A stretch of DNA of 64,000 nucleotides from Kordiimonas laminariae (GTDB taxonomy: Bacteria; Pseudomonadota; Alphaproteobacteria; Sphingomonadales; Kordiimonadaceae). The stretch's first letter is position 1. Each line of letters opens with the position of its first letter. Shown piece after piece: positions 16,942 through 25,408 of this stretch. The stretch is taken from the NCBI RefSeq assembly GCF_023008165.1, contig NZ_JAKQZA010000005.1, forward strand, positions 62,001-126,000. Reading direction: 5' to 3'. Under the pieces are notes generated by a model. That model searched no databases and was not told the origin of the DNA. It saw only the letters and a list, made by a program, of their open reading frames with translations. The position numbers were made by a program, and so were the translations under genes.

Positions 16942-18186
16942 TTAAGTCACCTTATTCACTGTCTGGTATTTTTCCTGCTGATAAGATTTGCTTTTAAGAA
17001 TATCCCGCAAAATTTCCACCGCATGATAAAGGTTTTCAAACGACATAAAGAGCGGCGAGAAACCAAACCGCATTCGGTCTGGCGCACGGAAATCACCAAT
17101 CACACCCATATCAATCAGGTTCTGCATGATGGCGTAACCGTCTTTGTGTCTGAAAGAGATATGCGCCCCACGGTCGGACGCATCTTGGGGTGACACCACT
17201 TCAAGGCCCAACCCACCGCATTCCTGCAATACAAGCGCTTGGAAGGTAGCGTTAAGCTTCTGCTGCTTCTGAAACCGCACGCTATTTTCAGTTTCCAACA
17301 TGAGATCAAGCCCTGCTTCAAGCGCTGAACCACCCAGCACAGCGGTAGTCCCTGTAAGCATACGGCCAATGCCTTCTGTTGGCTCAAACTCATCTACGAA
17401 CTGAAACGGGGCCTTGTGACTGAACCACCCGCTGATGGGGTTTTTCATCGCCGCATGATGGCGTTTGGCTGCAAACAAAAAAGCCGGCGCCCCGGGGCCA
17501 CCATTTAAGTGCTTGTAGCCGCAGCCCACCGCAAAATCAGCCTTCGCTGCATTCAGTTCAGTTTCCACAGCCCCCACCGAATGGCTCAGGTCCCATACCG
17601 TCAAAGCACCGCATGCATGGGCTTTTTCCGTGATTTCAGCCATTGGAAATATCTCACCAGAGACATAATGCACATGGGTGAGCAGAACCACAGCGGTATC
17701 ATCACCGATGGCATCCATAATGTCGGCGCGCTCATGGGTCTCAACGGTATAGTGCTCACCGGTTAACTGGCGCACACCATCAATGATGTATAGGTCCGTC
17801 GGGAAATTCCCCTTCTCGCTGATGATTTTTCTGCGGCCGGGGTTCAGGTGCAATGCGGAGACAAGGGTTTTAAAAAGATTTACAGACGTGCTGTCAGCAA
17901 GCACCACTTCCCCATCATCCACGCCGATCAGCTTAGCGATTTTATTCCCCACACGGTGGGACATATCGTACCATCCGGCTGTGTTCCAGCCTCGGATCAG
18001 CTCATTGCCCCATTCATTTTCCACAGCACTTGCCATCCGCTTTTTCGCATCTTTCGTGAGCGGCCCAAGCGAATTACCGTTCATATAAATAACGCCCTCA
18101 GGGATAAGGAACCTGTCTGCATATTCTTTGAGAGGATCAGCCGCATCCATGGCTTTCAGAGCATCAAGTGTGAGTTTTTCAGCCAT
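16942..18186 (-). CDS. kynU: Kynureninase
   Basis: PLP-dependent hydrolase cleaving L-kynurenine to anthranilate and L-alanine in the cytoplasm. At 414 residues it is typical. Diagnostic segments: MNGNSLGPLTKDA near the N-terminus, the WNTAGWYD motif, the cofactor-binding VWDLSHSVGAVE, and the Schiff-base Lys225 in GCGYKHLNGGPGAP. The ATG directly abuts the kynB stop (TAAATG) with GAGGAG upstream, so the kynA-kynB-kynU order forms a tight operon. The product is the substrate of the CoA ligase at 8553-10172. Confidence 0.96.
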   Translation of the reverse strand: MAEKLTLDALKAMDAADPLKEYADRFLIPEGVIYMNGNSLGPLTKDAKKRMASAVENEWGNELIRGWNTAGWYDMSHRVGNKIAKLIGVDDGEVVLADSTSVNLFKTLVSALHLNPGRRKIISEKGNFPTDLYIIDGVRQLTGEHYTVETHERADIMDAIGDDTAVVLLTHVHYVSGEIFPMAEITEKAHACGALTVWDLSHSVGAVETELNAAKADFAVGCGYKHLNGGPGAPAFLFAAKRHHAAMKNPISGWFSHKAPFQFVDEFEPTEGIGRMLTGTTAVLGGSALEAGLDLMLETENSVRFQKQQKLNATFQALVLQECGGLGLEVVSPQDASDRGAHISFRHKDGYAIMQNLIDMGVIGDFRAPDRMRFGFSPLFMSFENLYHAVEILRDILKSKSYQQEKYQTVNKVT

Positions 18187-18819
18187 TTATTTGCTCCTCA
18201 AAACAGCGCGAACAGGGCTGGCATCCGCCCCTTTTATCTTAAGTGGCAGCGCGATAAGTTCATATTCGCCTTCAGGCACATCATCCAAGACAAGGCCTTC
18301 AAGAATGGCCATTCCGTTTTCCTTCATCGCCATATGGGCATGCAGCTCTTTTGATGTTTCAGGATCAAGAGACGGGGTATCAACACCGATAAGGCGGCAA
18401 CCATTTTCGGCCAGATACCGGATAAGCCCGGCATCTACCGCACGGAACCCTTCAGGCCAGCGGCGGTGTGGGAATGTTTCAAAAGTTCGGATCAGCACAC
18501 GCTCAAGCGTTCCAGCCTTATTGAGTTGCGGCTTGAGTTCTTCAAGCGTGATATCCCCCGTGCCGTCCAAAGCATATACAAGCACACAGTCACCCATATA
18601 AGTTTCGAGCGGTGCTTCAGCGATATCTTTCCCAGCTTTATCATAGTGGGAAGGCGCGTCTGCATGAGCCCCTGAATGGGTGGAAAGCGTGAGCTTTGAC
18701 ACAAGCACAGGACAGCCATCTTCAATTTCCCACGTCGCTTCAATACCGAAAGGCGTGTCTCCCGGCCACATGGGTGTCTCTGCGCTCAGGGTCTGGCTGA
18801 TATCATATGTTTTCGTCAT
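18187..18819 (-). CDS. kynB: Arylformamidase (kynurenine formamidase, cyclase-like family)
   Basis: Metal-dependent hydrolase converting N-formyl-L-kynurenine to kynurenine and formate. The 210-residue length and the metal signature His48-xxx-His52-x-Asp54 (STHSGAHADAPSHY) identify the bacterial KynB family; a second conserved segment is LIGVDTPSLDP, with the C-terminal LIALPLKIKGADASPVRA closing the fold. It is the middle gene of the kyn operon, starting 8 bp after the kynA stop and touching kynU. Confidence 0.95.
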   Translation of the reverse strand: MTKTYDISQTLSAETPMWPGDTPFGIEATWEIEDGCPVLVSKLTLSTHSGAHADAPSHYDKAGKDIAEAPLETYMGDCVLVYALDGTGDITLEELKPQLNKAGTLERVLIRTFETFPHRRWPEGFRAVDAGLIRYLAENGCRLIGVDTPSLDPETSKELHAHMAMKENGMAILEGLVLDDVPEGEYELIALPLKIKGADASPVRAVLRSK

Positions 18820-18827
18820 ACCGTTTC

Positions 18828-19673
18828 CTAAAGGCCTGTACGCACATTCCAGAGCTCAGGGAAGAAGCGGAGATCAAGCGCTTTCACAAGGAAAGAAACA
18901 CCGCCTGTGCCGCCCGTACCTTTGCGGTATCCGATGATCCGCTCCACGGTTTTCATATGGCTGAAACGCCACATCTGAAATTGGTGCTCAAGATCCACAA
19001 GCTTCTCTGCAAGCTCATATAATTCCCAATATTTACCCGTTTCGCGGTAAACAGTCGCCCACGCGGCTTCCACCGCATCCGAAGGCTCATAAGGCAGGGA
19101 CCAATCCCTGTTCAGGCATTCTTCAGGGATATTAAAACCGCGCTTTGAAAGCAGCTCGATACAGAGATCATAAATGCTTGGTGCTTCAAGCGTTGCTTTT
19201 AAAGGCTCATAACGCTCAGGCTTACTGCGGTGCACTTCAAGAAGCTTGGCGTTTTTATTGCCGAGCGCAAATTCGATGGCTCGGTACTGGAAAGACTGAA
19301 AGCCCGAACTTTGGCCCAGTTTATCTCTGAAACTGGAGTAATCAGACGGCGTCATGGTGGAAAGCACATCCCAGCTTTGCCGCAATTGTCCCTGAATACG
19401 GGAGATACGCGCCAGCATCTTAAACGATGCCCCTAGATTATCGTTTTTGATATGCTCCATAGCCGCCGCAAGCTCATGGATACAGAGCTTCATCCACAGC
19501 TCAGATGCCTGATGGATCACCAGAAACAGCATTTCATCATGGCTATCAGTGCGTGGGTTCTGGCAATCAAGCAGCTTGTCCAGATTCAGATAGCCGCCAT
19601 AGCTGATATCCTGATCCCAGTGAATGTTTTCACTTTCCACAGCCCGAAGGTCTGATTTTCCCGTCTCTGTCAT
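18828..19673 (-). CDS. kynA: Tryptophan 2,3-dioxygenase
   Basis: Haem dioxygenase that opens the indole ring of L-tryptophan, the first and committing step of the pathway. The ATG at 19673 is selected because AGGAG lies 8 bp upstream and the N-terminus then matches the family; a longer frame to 19742 would enter the divergent regulator's promoter region. Motifs: YGGYLNLDKLLDCQ, the substrate pocket HQASELWMKL, SGFQSFQYR, and the haem-ligand His239 in FSHMKTVERIIGYRKGTGG. About 281 residues. First gene of kynABU, divergent from a LysR gene. Confidence 0.96.
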   Translation of the reverse strand: MTETGKSDLRAVESENIHWDQDISYGGYLNLDKLLDCQNPRTDSHDEMLFLVIHQASELWMKLCIHELAAAMEHIKNDNLGASFKMLARISRIQGQLRQSWDVLSTMTPSDYSSFRDKLGQSSGFQSFQYRAIEFALGNKNAKLLEVHRSKPERYEPLKATLEAPSIYDLCIELLSKRGFNIPEECLNRDWSLPYEPSDAVEAAWATVYRETGKYWELYELAEKLVDLEHQFQMWRFSHMKTVERIIGYRKGTGGTGGVSFLVKALDLRFFPELWNVRTGL

Positions 19674-19727
19674 ACGCTTAACTCCTGCAGTTTCTCTAAA
19701 AATAGCAAAAGCACCATTTGAAGGCAT

Positions 19728-19753
19728 TTCATAAATATGCATGATATAATGAA
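19728..19753. promoter_or_regulatory. Candidate LysR operator between kynA and the LysR gene
   Basis: An inverted repeat TTCAT-N16-ATGAA with an ATGCAT centre lies in the 107-bp divergent spacer, about 55 bp before the kynA start and 28 bp before the regulator start. LysR regulators typically bind an imperfect dyad in such a position. The site is AT-rich and the fit is loose. Confidence 0.35.
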
Positions 19754-19780
19754 TTTATTTAATACCTAATGGAGAAAAGC

Positions 19781-20680
19781 ATGATCCGGCTGGGATTGCA
19801 TCATCTGGCAATGATCAAAAGCCTGAATGCCACGGGGAATGTTTCTGCCACCGCGAGAGAGTTAGGGCTTACGCAGTCAGCCATCAGCCACCGGATGAAA
19901 GAAGCAGAACGCCGGATAAATACACAGATTTTCCACCGGGACAGCCACTCAATTGTGCTAACACAAGCGGGTAAACGGCTTCTTAGGTCTGCCGAGATTA
20001 TTCTTGAAGAAGCTACTGCGGCGGAACGTGATCTGGATCATCTTTCCACGGGCCACCGGATGGTATTAAGGATGGGGGCTACTTGCTATATGGGTTTTGA
20101 TTGGTACCCCTCTTTCCTGCATGCACTCGAAAAGAAACTGCCAGACTACATGGTGGAAATAGCACCCACTATTGATGAAAACCCAGCAAACCTTTTGAAT
20201 GATCAAGTAGCAGATTTTGTATTGATGGCCGGAACGCTTGAGCAGCCAGACCTGAAAAACACTCCACTATTTACTGATGAACTTGTTGCTGTTCTTCCGC
20301 CAAATCATCCACGCTGTGGAGAAGCTTTTCTGGAACCTGATATGTTCCGTAAAGAAGTATATGCAACCCACCATACCCTGCCAGAGACAGGGCGGGAATA
20401 TGAAACCCTTTTTAAGCCCGCAGGTATTTACCCCAAGGAAGTTATCTCTGCAGGCCAAACTCAGGCTATTTTTGAACTTATTCTGGCGGGTCGTGCCAGT
20501 ACAATTTTACCTCGGTGGTCCGCGCAGGTTCACGCAAAAAGACTGGGGCTGACCCTAAAACCAATTGGCTCTAAAGGAACCCTCATACAGTGGCACGCAA
20601 CTTACAAAAAATCTTCAAAACAGGAGGCATCTATCCAGCAAATACTGGAGATATTAAAGGAAACTACCAAAAGAGAATAA
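19781..20680 (+). CDS. LysR family transcriptional regulator, probable kyn regulator
   Basis: A roughly 299-residue LysR protein. The N-terminal winged helix-turn-helix is clear (NVSATARELGLTQSAISHRM), followed by the linker helix and a periplasmic-binding-protein-like effector domain (VLRMGATCYMGFDWYPSF, later ADFVLMAGTLEQ). The start at 19781 is taken because GGAG sits 6 bp upstream; the ATG at 19769 would place that ribosome site inside the gene. The N-terminus MIRLGLHHLAMIKSLNATG resembles MetR-like members. Divergence from kynA suggests it activates the kyn operon in response to tryptophan or kynurenine, which is inference from position only. Confidence 0.88.
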   Translation: MIRLGLHHLAMIKSLNATGNVSATARELGLTQSAISHRMKEAERRINTQIFHRDSHSIVLTQAGKRLLRSAEIILEEATAAERDLDHLSTGHRMVLRMGATCYMGFDWYPSFLHALEKKLPDYMVEIAPTIDENPANLLNDQVADFVLMAGTLEQPDLKNTPLFTDELVAVLPPNHPRCGEAFLEPDMFRKEVYATHHTLPETGREYETLFKPAGIYPKEVISAGQTQAIFELILAGRASTILPRWSAQVHAKRLGLTLKPIGSKGTLIQWHATYKKSSKQEASIQQILEILKETTKRE

Positions 20681-20685
20681 AATGG

Positions 20686-20762
20686 TGGTGACCCCAACTG
20701 GATTCGAACCAGTGGCCTACAGATTAGGAATCTGTCGCTCTATCCTGCTGAGCTATGGGGCC
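20686..20762 (-). tRNA. tRNA-Arg (anticodon CCT)
   Basis: The minus strand folds as a standard 77-nt tRNA: acceptor GGCCCCA paired with TGGGGTC (one G-T), D arm around GCTCAGCAGGATAGAGC, anticodon stem ACAGA/TCTGT with loop TTCCTAA giving CCT, T arm CTGGTTCGAATCCAG, discriminator A and encoded CCA. It reads AGG codons. Its 3' end lies 6 bp from the LysR stop. No integrase or repeat copy of its 3' end is seen nearby. Confidence 0.97.
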
Positions 20763-20791
20763 ATCACATATGTCCTCTTAACACGGTGTTT

Positions 20792-21232
20792 CTAAAGCTT
20801 CAATTCCATATCAACACGGTGCATGCCCTTACCCCAACCATCTTTGATATTACGAATTTCTATGGCACCAAACTTGGCAAAAAACTGATCAGCATGCTGG
20901 CTGGTGGCAATATCAATAGCGGTTGCTTTCATCTCTCTTGCGCCACTTATTACTGCTTCCATCATCTGACGCCCAATACCCGCACCTTGGCCCGATGTGC
21001 TTACAATAATCCAGGTAACCCGCGCCCTATTCATTTCCTCAATATAGGCCAATCCATAAGCTGCAACCACAGCACCTCCTGTGTTTTGAAGCACCATGTA
21101 CGTATCCTGATTAGCCTTCAGATACGTTGCGTAATCTTCTTTTTCATTTTCCGCAAAATAGGCAGGGCAGTTCTCATCGAACAGCGCCATACAGGCTTCG
21201 AAATACTTAGCTTGATACGGAATAAAGTGCAA
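20792..21232 (-). CDS. GNAT family N-acetyltransferase
   Basis: Acetyl-CoA-dependent acetyltransferase of 146 residues. The GNAT core is visible: strand VVAAYGLAYIEE, strand RARVTWIIVS, the pyrophosphate loop with the Q/RxxGxG/A motif variant SGQGAGIGRQMMEAV, and motif B ATSQHADQFFAKFGAI. The acceptor substrate cannot be predicted. It stands alone on the minus strand between the tRNA and a divergent kinase gene. Confidence 0.85.
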   Translation of the reverse strand: MHFIPYQAKYFEACMALFDENCPAYFAENEKEDYATYLKANQDTYMVLQNTGGAVVAAYGLAYIEEMNRARVTWIIVSTSGQGAGIGRQMMEAVISGAREMKATAIDIATSQHADQFFAKFGAIEIRNIKDGWGKGMHRVDMELKL

Positions 21233-21365
21233 AATAAGTGTCCTTTCTACGCCAAGGTCCTTCTCTCATCATAGAGGAGTATCCCCTAACATACCAAAAT
21301 TTAACCATTTTCCGTTGTAATTATAGTAGCGAATTTCGGGGGGCTGAAAGCAGGAGTATTTCTTC

Positions 21366-22904
21366 TTGAAGCTGACGAAACTTCTTATTCCGGTTTTTGC
21401 CGTTGTAATCATCAGTGTTACAGCGATTACTGGCCTTGTTTCCTTCATGGTAAAGAAAGAAGACACAGCGGCGCTCAAAGAAGAACGCGCTATCCTTACT
21501 CATGAATTGGAAACATTTAATAACCAGTTAGCCGCACTCGCAGAAGATAATGCCGAATGGGATAAAGCTGTCGAGAACCTCTATCTTAGCGAAAACCTAG
21601 TTTGGCTAAGACACACCGTTGCATCCACCATTCACGGGAAAAACGAGACAGAAGGTATCGCCGTTATCAGGCCCGATGGTACTATTTTGTATGCAGAATT
21701 TGAAAATAATTACCCAGCTCCAGATCAACTTTTATCGGAAAACTTGATAGTTACCATCAATAGTCCGCGCCCGGCACAGCCGCTCACTGCTGCAGTTCAG
21801 GGAACTGGCATGTTTATTACGGAAAACCGGATATTCGGGTATGCGTTTCATGAAATATCCTCTGATACCACTATGGACATTGAGGGCGTCCCTTCTTTAG
21901 GTCCACGGCCTATCCTGGTATTTTTCAGGGAACTGAATGCACAATCCATTACAAACCTCAAACTTGGCAATGCCATTAAGAATCCTCGTATTCAAAATGA
22001 TTTACCAACGGTACTACCTAGTGTTTCCATTGTCGGCACAAACGGCCCAATTGCATATCTGGTTTGGGAGCCATTTAAGCCGGGCAGTGATATAGTAGCA
22101 GCCGTTGGCATACCTATCTTTTTCCTGGGGTTGGTGATTTTTATCTCACTGATATTTTTCACAAGAAATGCTTTTACGCTCATCAGGGAACTGGAACGAG
22201 CCAACAAATCAAAATCAGCTTTTCTTGCTTCCATGAGCCATGAAGTAAGGACACCGCTTAATAGCATTATCGGGTTTACTGAGCTTTTATCTCTTGAATT
22301 ATTTGGAAAGGTAGAAGGCGAGAAAAACAAAGAGTATCTCAGCCTTATCAAGGGGAGCGGCGAGCATCTGCTGGCTATCATCAATGATATCCTTGATATC
22401 TCCAAGCTTGAAGCGGGGAAATATGATGTTCTCTCTGAACCTATTGAAACAGATGCACAGATACGTAGCTGCTTGAAACTTCTGGAGCCTGCCGCCCTTG
22501 ATAAAGCCATTACCATCACAAGCAGCTGCGCACCCACAAAAATCATCACAGATGCGCGTATCTTCCGGCAGATACTAATTAATATTCTTTCGAACGCGAT
22601 TAAATTTACAGGGAAAGAGGGTAGCATTCATATAAGCGCCAAACCTGTTGACGATAGATTCCGAATTCGTGTTGTAGATACCGGGATTGGTATGTCACCT
22701 GAAGATCTGGAAAAAGCTCTTGTTCTTTTTGGGCAGGCATCTGGCGCACAGCAACAAGATATAAAAGGTACAGGACTTGGTCTTCCTCTCGTGAAACGGT
22801 TTATGCAGCTGCTTGATGGCGAGATGGATATAACCTCCGCCCGAAATAAAGGCACTACGGTTTCTCTTTGTTTTCCCATGAAAAATAAAGGGAAACGGCT
22901 TTAA
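21366..22904 (+). CDS. Membrane sensor histidine kinase with CHASE4-type periplasmic domain
   Basis: A 512-residue kinase. It starts at a TTG with AGGAG 9 bp upstream. TM1 spans about residues 7-28; a large periplasmic domain (about 40-240) with the EDNAEWDKAVENLY motif is characteristic of CHASE4 sensors; TM2 spans about 243-265; then HisKA with His292 in SMSHEVRTPLN, and HATPase_c with SNAIKFTGKEG, DTGIGMSPED and GTGLGLPLVKRF. There is no HAMP, PAS or receiver domain and no cognate regulator nearby. It belongs to the PdhS/PleC-like pattern of kinases, but the signal is unknown. Confidence 0.86.
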   Translation: MKLTKLLIPVFAVVIISVTAITGLVSFMVKKEDTAALKEERAILTHELETFNNQLAALAEDNAEWDKAVENLYLSENLVWLRHTVASTIHGKNETEGIAVIRPDGTILYAEFENNYPAPDQLLSENLIVTINSPRPAQPLTAAVQGTGMFITENRIFGYAFHEISSDTTMDIEGVPSLGPRPILVFFRELNAQSITNLKLGNAIKNPRIQNDLPTVLPSVSIVGTNGPIAYLVWEPFKPGSDIVAAVGIPIFFLGLVIFISLIFFTRNAFTLIRELERANKSKSAFLASMSHEVRTPLNSIIGFTELLSLELFGKVEGEKNKEYLSLIKGSGEHLLAIINDILDISKLEAGKYDVLSEPIETDAQIRSCLKLLEPAALDKAITITSSCAPTKIITDARIFRQILINILSNAIKFTGKEGSIHISAKPVDDRFRIRVVDTGIGMSPEDLEKALVLFGQASGAQQQDIKGTGLGLPLVKRFMQLLDGEMDITSARNKGTTVSLCFPMKNKGKRL

Positions 22905-22946
22905 TTTTCTCTTTGCAGTTTACTGATTCTCTGGCTTACTGGCTCT

Positions 22947-23786
22947 ATGACTGGGGGCTCTATACATACATTTTTCATGCTAGCTTATTTCTGGCTTTCT
23001 GCACCGCCGGAAATTGATTTCGACACAACAGATTTAGGGCTATCCAAGTGCGGCAATGCCGTTATCGCAGAAGCCATTTCTGGTGATACAGTCAGGCTGT
23101 CCTCGGGTGAAGATATTCAACTAGCTGATATTAAAGCTCCAGAATATTGGCCGGCACCTTCCCAATATAAAAGCTGGCCGTATGCTGCTATTTCCAAAGA
23201 TATTCTGCATGAGATGGTAAGCGGAAAGGCAGCAGATTTTTATTGCAGCAAAAAGCATATGAATTTTCAGGGCACAAAAGTTGCCCATATACTCATAGAA
23301 AATAACATGTGGCTCCAGCAGAAACTTCTCTCCGAAGGTACAGTGTTTTTCTATCCTGGCGCTCTATCAAAGCCAGCCGTTAAATCTCTCTATATACAGG
23401 AGCAAACGGCACGCGAAAGCGGCAAGGGTATTTGGGAAAAAAGTATCTACGGCCCTAAGACAGCGCTCGATACCGACCTCAAATCTGGTTGGTTTCATAT
23501 TGTCCGCGGCACTGTGGTTTCCGCAAAAAAAGTGCGCCAAACTATTTATTTGAATTTCGAGGAGAACTGGCGGGAAGATTTCACTATAGAAATCCCAGCG
23601 AAAACAGCGCGAGCCATGAAAAAAGCGGGTCTAAACCCGCTTGATATGGAACATAAATCTGTTGAAGTGAGAGGTATTATTGAATGGGGCGGAGGCCCTA
23701 AAATCATCCTCACATCCCCAAACCGGTTGAGGCTACTACCGAATCAGCCTTCTGCAAGGCCTGCCATTACGGGATCACCTACCTGA
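22947..23786 (+). CDS. Thermonuclease (SNase-like) family protein, active site degenerate
   Basis: A 279-residue protein. A short hydrophobic N-terminus (FFMLAYFWLS) may be a signal or anchor. An SNase OB-fold follows: ISGDTVRLSSGEDIQLADIKAPEYW (Ca-binding Asp and APE kept), the LHEMVSGKAADFYC strand, VAHILIENNMWLQQKLLSEG and ARESGKGIWE. The usual Arg of the IRL segment is Gln here and the DRYGR catalytic segment reads NFQGT, so nuclease activity is doubtful. A second beta domain (GTVVSAKKVRQTIYLNF) occupies the C-terminal third. The last 43 bp overlap the convergent rpoH gene. Confidence 0.72.
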   Translation: MTGGSIHTFFMLAYFWLSAPPEIDFDTTDLGLSKCGNAVIAEAISGDTVRLSSGEDIQLADIKAPEYWPAPSQYKSWPYAAISKDILHEMVSGKAADFYCSKKHMNFQGTKVAHILIENNMWLQQKLLSEGTVFFYPGALSKPAVKSLYIQEQTARESGKGIWEKSIYGPKTALDTDLKSGWFHIVRGTVVSAKKVRQTIYLNFEENWREDFTIEIPAKTARAMKKAGLNPLDMEHKSVEVRGIIEWGGGPKIILTSPNRLRLLPNQPSARPAITGSPT

Positions 23787-24625
23787 TTGATAAGCGCTTG
23801 CTTCAACTTACCAAGAGCTTGAGCTTCAAGCTGGCGTACCCGTTCTTTGGAAATACCAAGCTGACCACCAAGAACCGCAAGAGTTACACCCTCTTCCTTA
23901 AGCTGACGCTCACGGATAATGAAGGTTTCACGCTCGGTTAGGTTTTCCATTGCCTTTTCAATAAGTGCTGCTTTCTTCGAGCTATCATGGGTTTCCATGA
24001 TTTCCTGCTCTGGCGCGGGCGATTCTGAAACGAGCAAATCCTGCCATTCCTGTGCAGACTCGTCAGCAACAGGTGCATTAAGCGAACGATCATTAGCCGT
24101 CATACGGCCTTCCATCGCTTCTACATCCACAAGGCGCACACCCATTTCTTCAGCAATCTGGGTTCTGGCAATGAAAGAAAGCGGACGGTCAGGGTCAACC
24201 CCCATGCGGGCTTTAAGGCGTTTCAGGTTAAAGAAGAGCGCTTTATGTGCTGATGTCGTGCCCGTACGTACAATCGACCAGTTGCGGAGCACGTAATCCT
24301 GCACAGCAGCACGAACCCACCAGCTGGCATATGTGGAAAAACGAACATCGCGTGATGTCTCGAACCGGTAAGCTGCTTCCATCAGGCCCACTGTGCCTTC
24401 CTGAATAAGGTCTGAAACCGGTAATCCATAGTGGCGGTATTTGCTGGCTGCTGCAATCGCAAGCCTAAGGTGTGCTTCGGTAAGTTTCTTGAGCGCATAT
24501 TCATCGCGTTCCTGCTGCCACGCAAGAGCAAGGTCACCCTCTTCTTCACGTTCAAGCATCGGAGCCTTCATCGCAAAACGAATAAGCCTACGGTCTTCTG
24601 TCGTCGCCCAATTTCCTCGCGCCAA
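23744..24625 (-). CDS. rpoH: RNA polymerase sigma factor RpoH (sigma-32)
   Basis: Heat-shock sigma factor of 293 residues. Region 2 includes DLIQEGTVGLMEAAYRFE and FSTYASWWVRAAVQDYVLRNW; the RpoH box is KALFFNLKRLKAR; region 4 has EGVTLAVLGGQLGISKERVRQLEAQALGKLK. The start is a TTG with GGGAGG 5 bp upstream, which may keep basal translation low. The 3' end overlaps the SNase-like gene on the other strand by 43 bp, so antisense transcription could occur. The upstream spacer contains three AATGCAT copies of unknown meaning (24661-24704). Confidence 0.94.
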   Translation of the reverse strand: MARGNWATTEDRRLIRFAMKAPMLEREEEGDLALAWQQERDEYALKKLTEAHLRLAIAAASKYRHYGLPVSDLIQEGTVGLMEAAYRFETSRDVRFSTYASWWVRAAVQDYVLRNWSIVRTGTTSAHKALFFNLKRLKARMGVDPDRPLSFIARTQIAEEMGVRLVDVEAMEGRMTANDRSLNAPVADESAQEWQDLLVSESPAPEQEIMETHDSSKKAALIEKAMENLTERETFIIRERQLKEEGVTLAVLGGQLGISKERVRQLEAQALGKLKQALINQVGDPVMAGLAEG

Positions 24626-24768
24626 ATCACCCTCCCAGTTGACAGTGCCAGTACTATGGTCAATGCATCATTGATTTTAATGCATTCGATTAATGGAATG
24701 CATTATGAAGGATTTTTTCGCAATTGCAGCATTTTTTTTAAGGAAAGGTTAAAAAAGTTTGTGAGCAT

Positions 24769-24802
24769 AAAAAAACCCACCTGAAAAATCAGGCGGGTTT
24801 TT
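24769..24802 (-). terminator. Intrinsic terminator downstream of carD
   Basis: Read on the minus strand, AAAACCCGCCTGA pairs with TCAGGTGGGTTTT around a short T loop and runs into a seven-T tract. It lies 27 bp after the carD stop. Confidence 0.88.
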
Positions 24803-24828
24803 CGCAGAAATCATTGGAGTCGCAGGGA

Positions 24829-25329
24829 TTAAGCAGCTAGCTCTTTCTCTAGCTTCACCATTGCTGCTTCTTCGTCGATATCCTCAACTGCAGCAAGTTC
24901 ACGAGCCAAACGACCAAGCGCTGATTCGTAAATCTGGCGCTCACTGTACGACTGTTCAGGTTGATCAGCACCACGGTGCAAATCACGTACAACTTCGGCA
25001 ATTGAAACCAGATCACCACTGTTGATCTTGGCTTCATATTCCTGTGCACGGCGGCTCCACATTGTACGCTTGATGCGCGCCTTACCTTTAAGTGTTGTGA
25101 AAGCTTCTTTCAGTGTAGCATCAGAAGACAAACGGCGCATACCGCTTTGCTCTGCCTTGTTTGTAGGCACGCGGAGTGTCATCCGTTCCTTTTCAAAGCG
25201 AACTACATAAAGCTCTAGCTTCATACCAGCGATTTCCTGAGCCTCAAGCTCAGTAATTTTACCAACGCCATGTTTTGGATAAACGATGTAATCACCAACG
25301 GAAAAAGGATTTTTATTTGCTTTAGCCAT
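24829..25329 (-). CDS. carD: CarD family transcriptional regulator
   Basis: A 166-residue RNA-polymerase-binding protein. The N-terminal Tudor-like RNAP interaction domain (about 8-70) shows FSVGDYIVYPKHGVGKI and LRVPTNKAEQSGMRRL; the rest is the helical DNA-binding domain with the conserved MWSRRAQEYEAKINSGDL. CarD stabilises open promoter complexes, mainly at housekeeping and rRNA promoters. It follows fdxA on the minus strand after a 450-bp spacer that ends in a structured leader, and has its own terminator. Confidence 0.94.
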   Translation of the reverse strand: MAKANKNPFSVGDYIVYPKHGVGKITELEAQEIAGMKLELYVVRFEKERMTLRVPTNKAEQSGMRRLSSDATLKEAFTTLKGKARIKRTMWSRRAQEYEAKINSGDLVSIAEVVRDLHRGADQPEQSYSERQIYESALGRLARELAAVEDIDEEAAMVKLEKELAA

Positions 25330-25361
25330 TCTGGTCTATTGTCCTTCTCTATATACTCAAA

Positions 25362-25408
25362 CTGTTCAAACCCCATAACCCCCATCGGTTATAAACCCGT
25401 CTGAACAG
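25362..25408 (-). promoter_or_regulatory. Hairpin in the carD leader
   Basis: Outer arms CTGTTCA (25362-25368) and TGAACAG (25402-25408) enclose inner arms ATAACC (25375-25380) and GGTTAT (25387-25392). It begins 33 bp upstream of the carD start, so it would lie in the mRNA leader. Function unknown. Confidence 0.4.

Noticed and set aside
20686-20762. tRNA-Arg as an integration site for a mobile element
   Set aside because: No integrase, no duplicate of the tRNA 3' end and normal flanking genes.
24661-24704. Three AATGCAT copies upstream of rpoH as CtrA sites
   Set aside because: TTAA half-sites are present but spaced 9 bp rather than the 7 bp of the CtrA box; meaning unknown.
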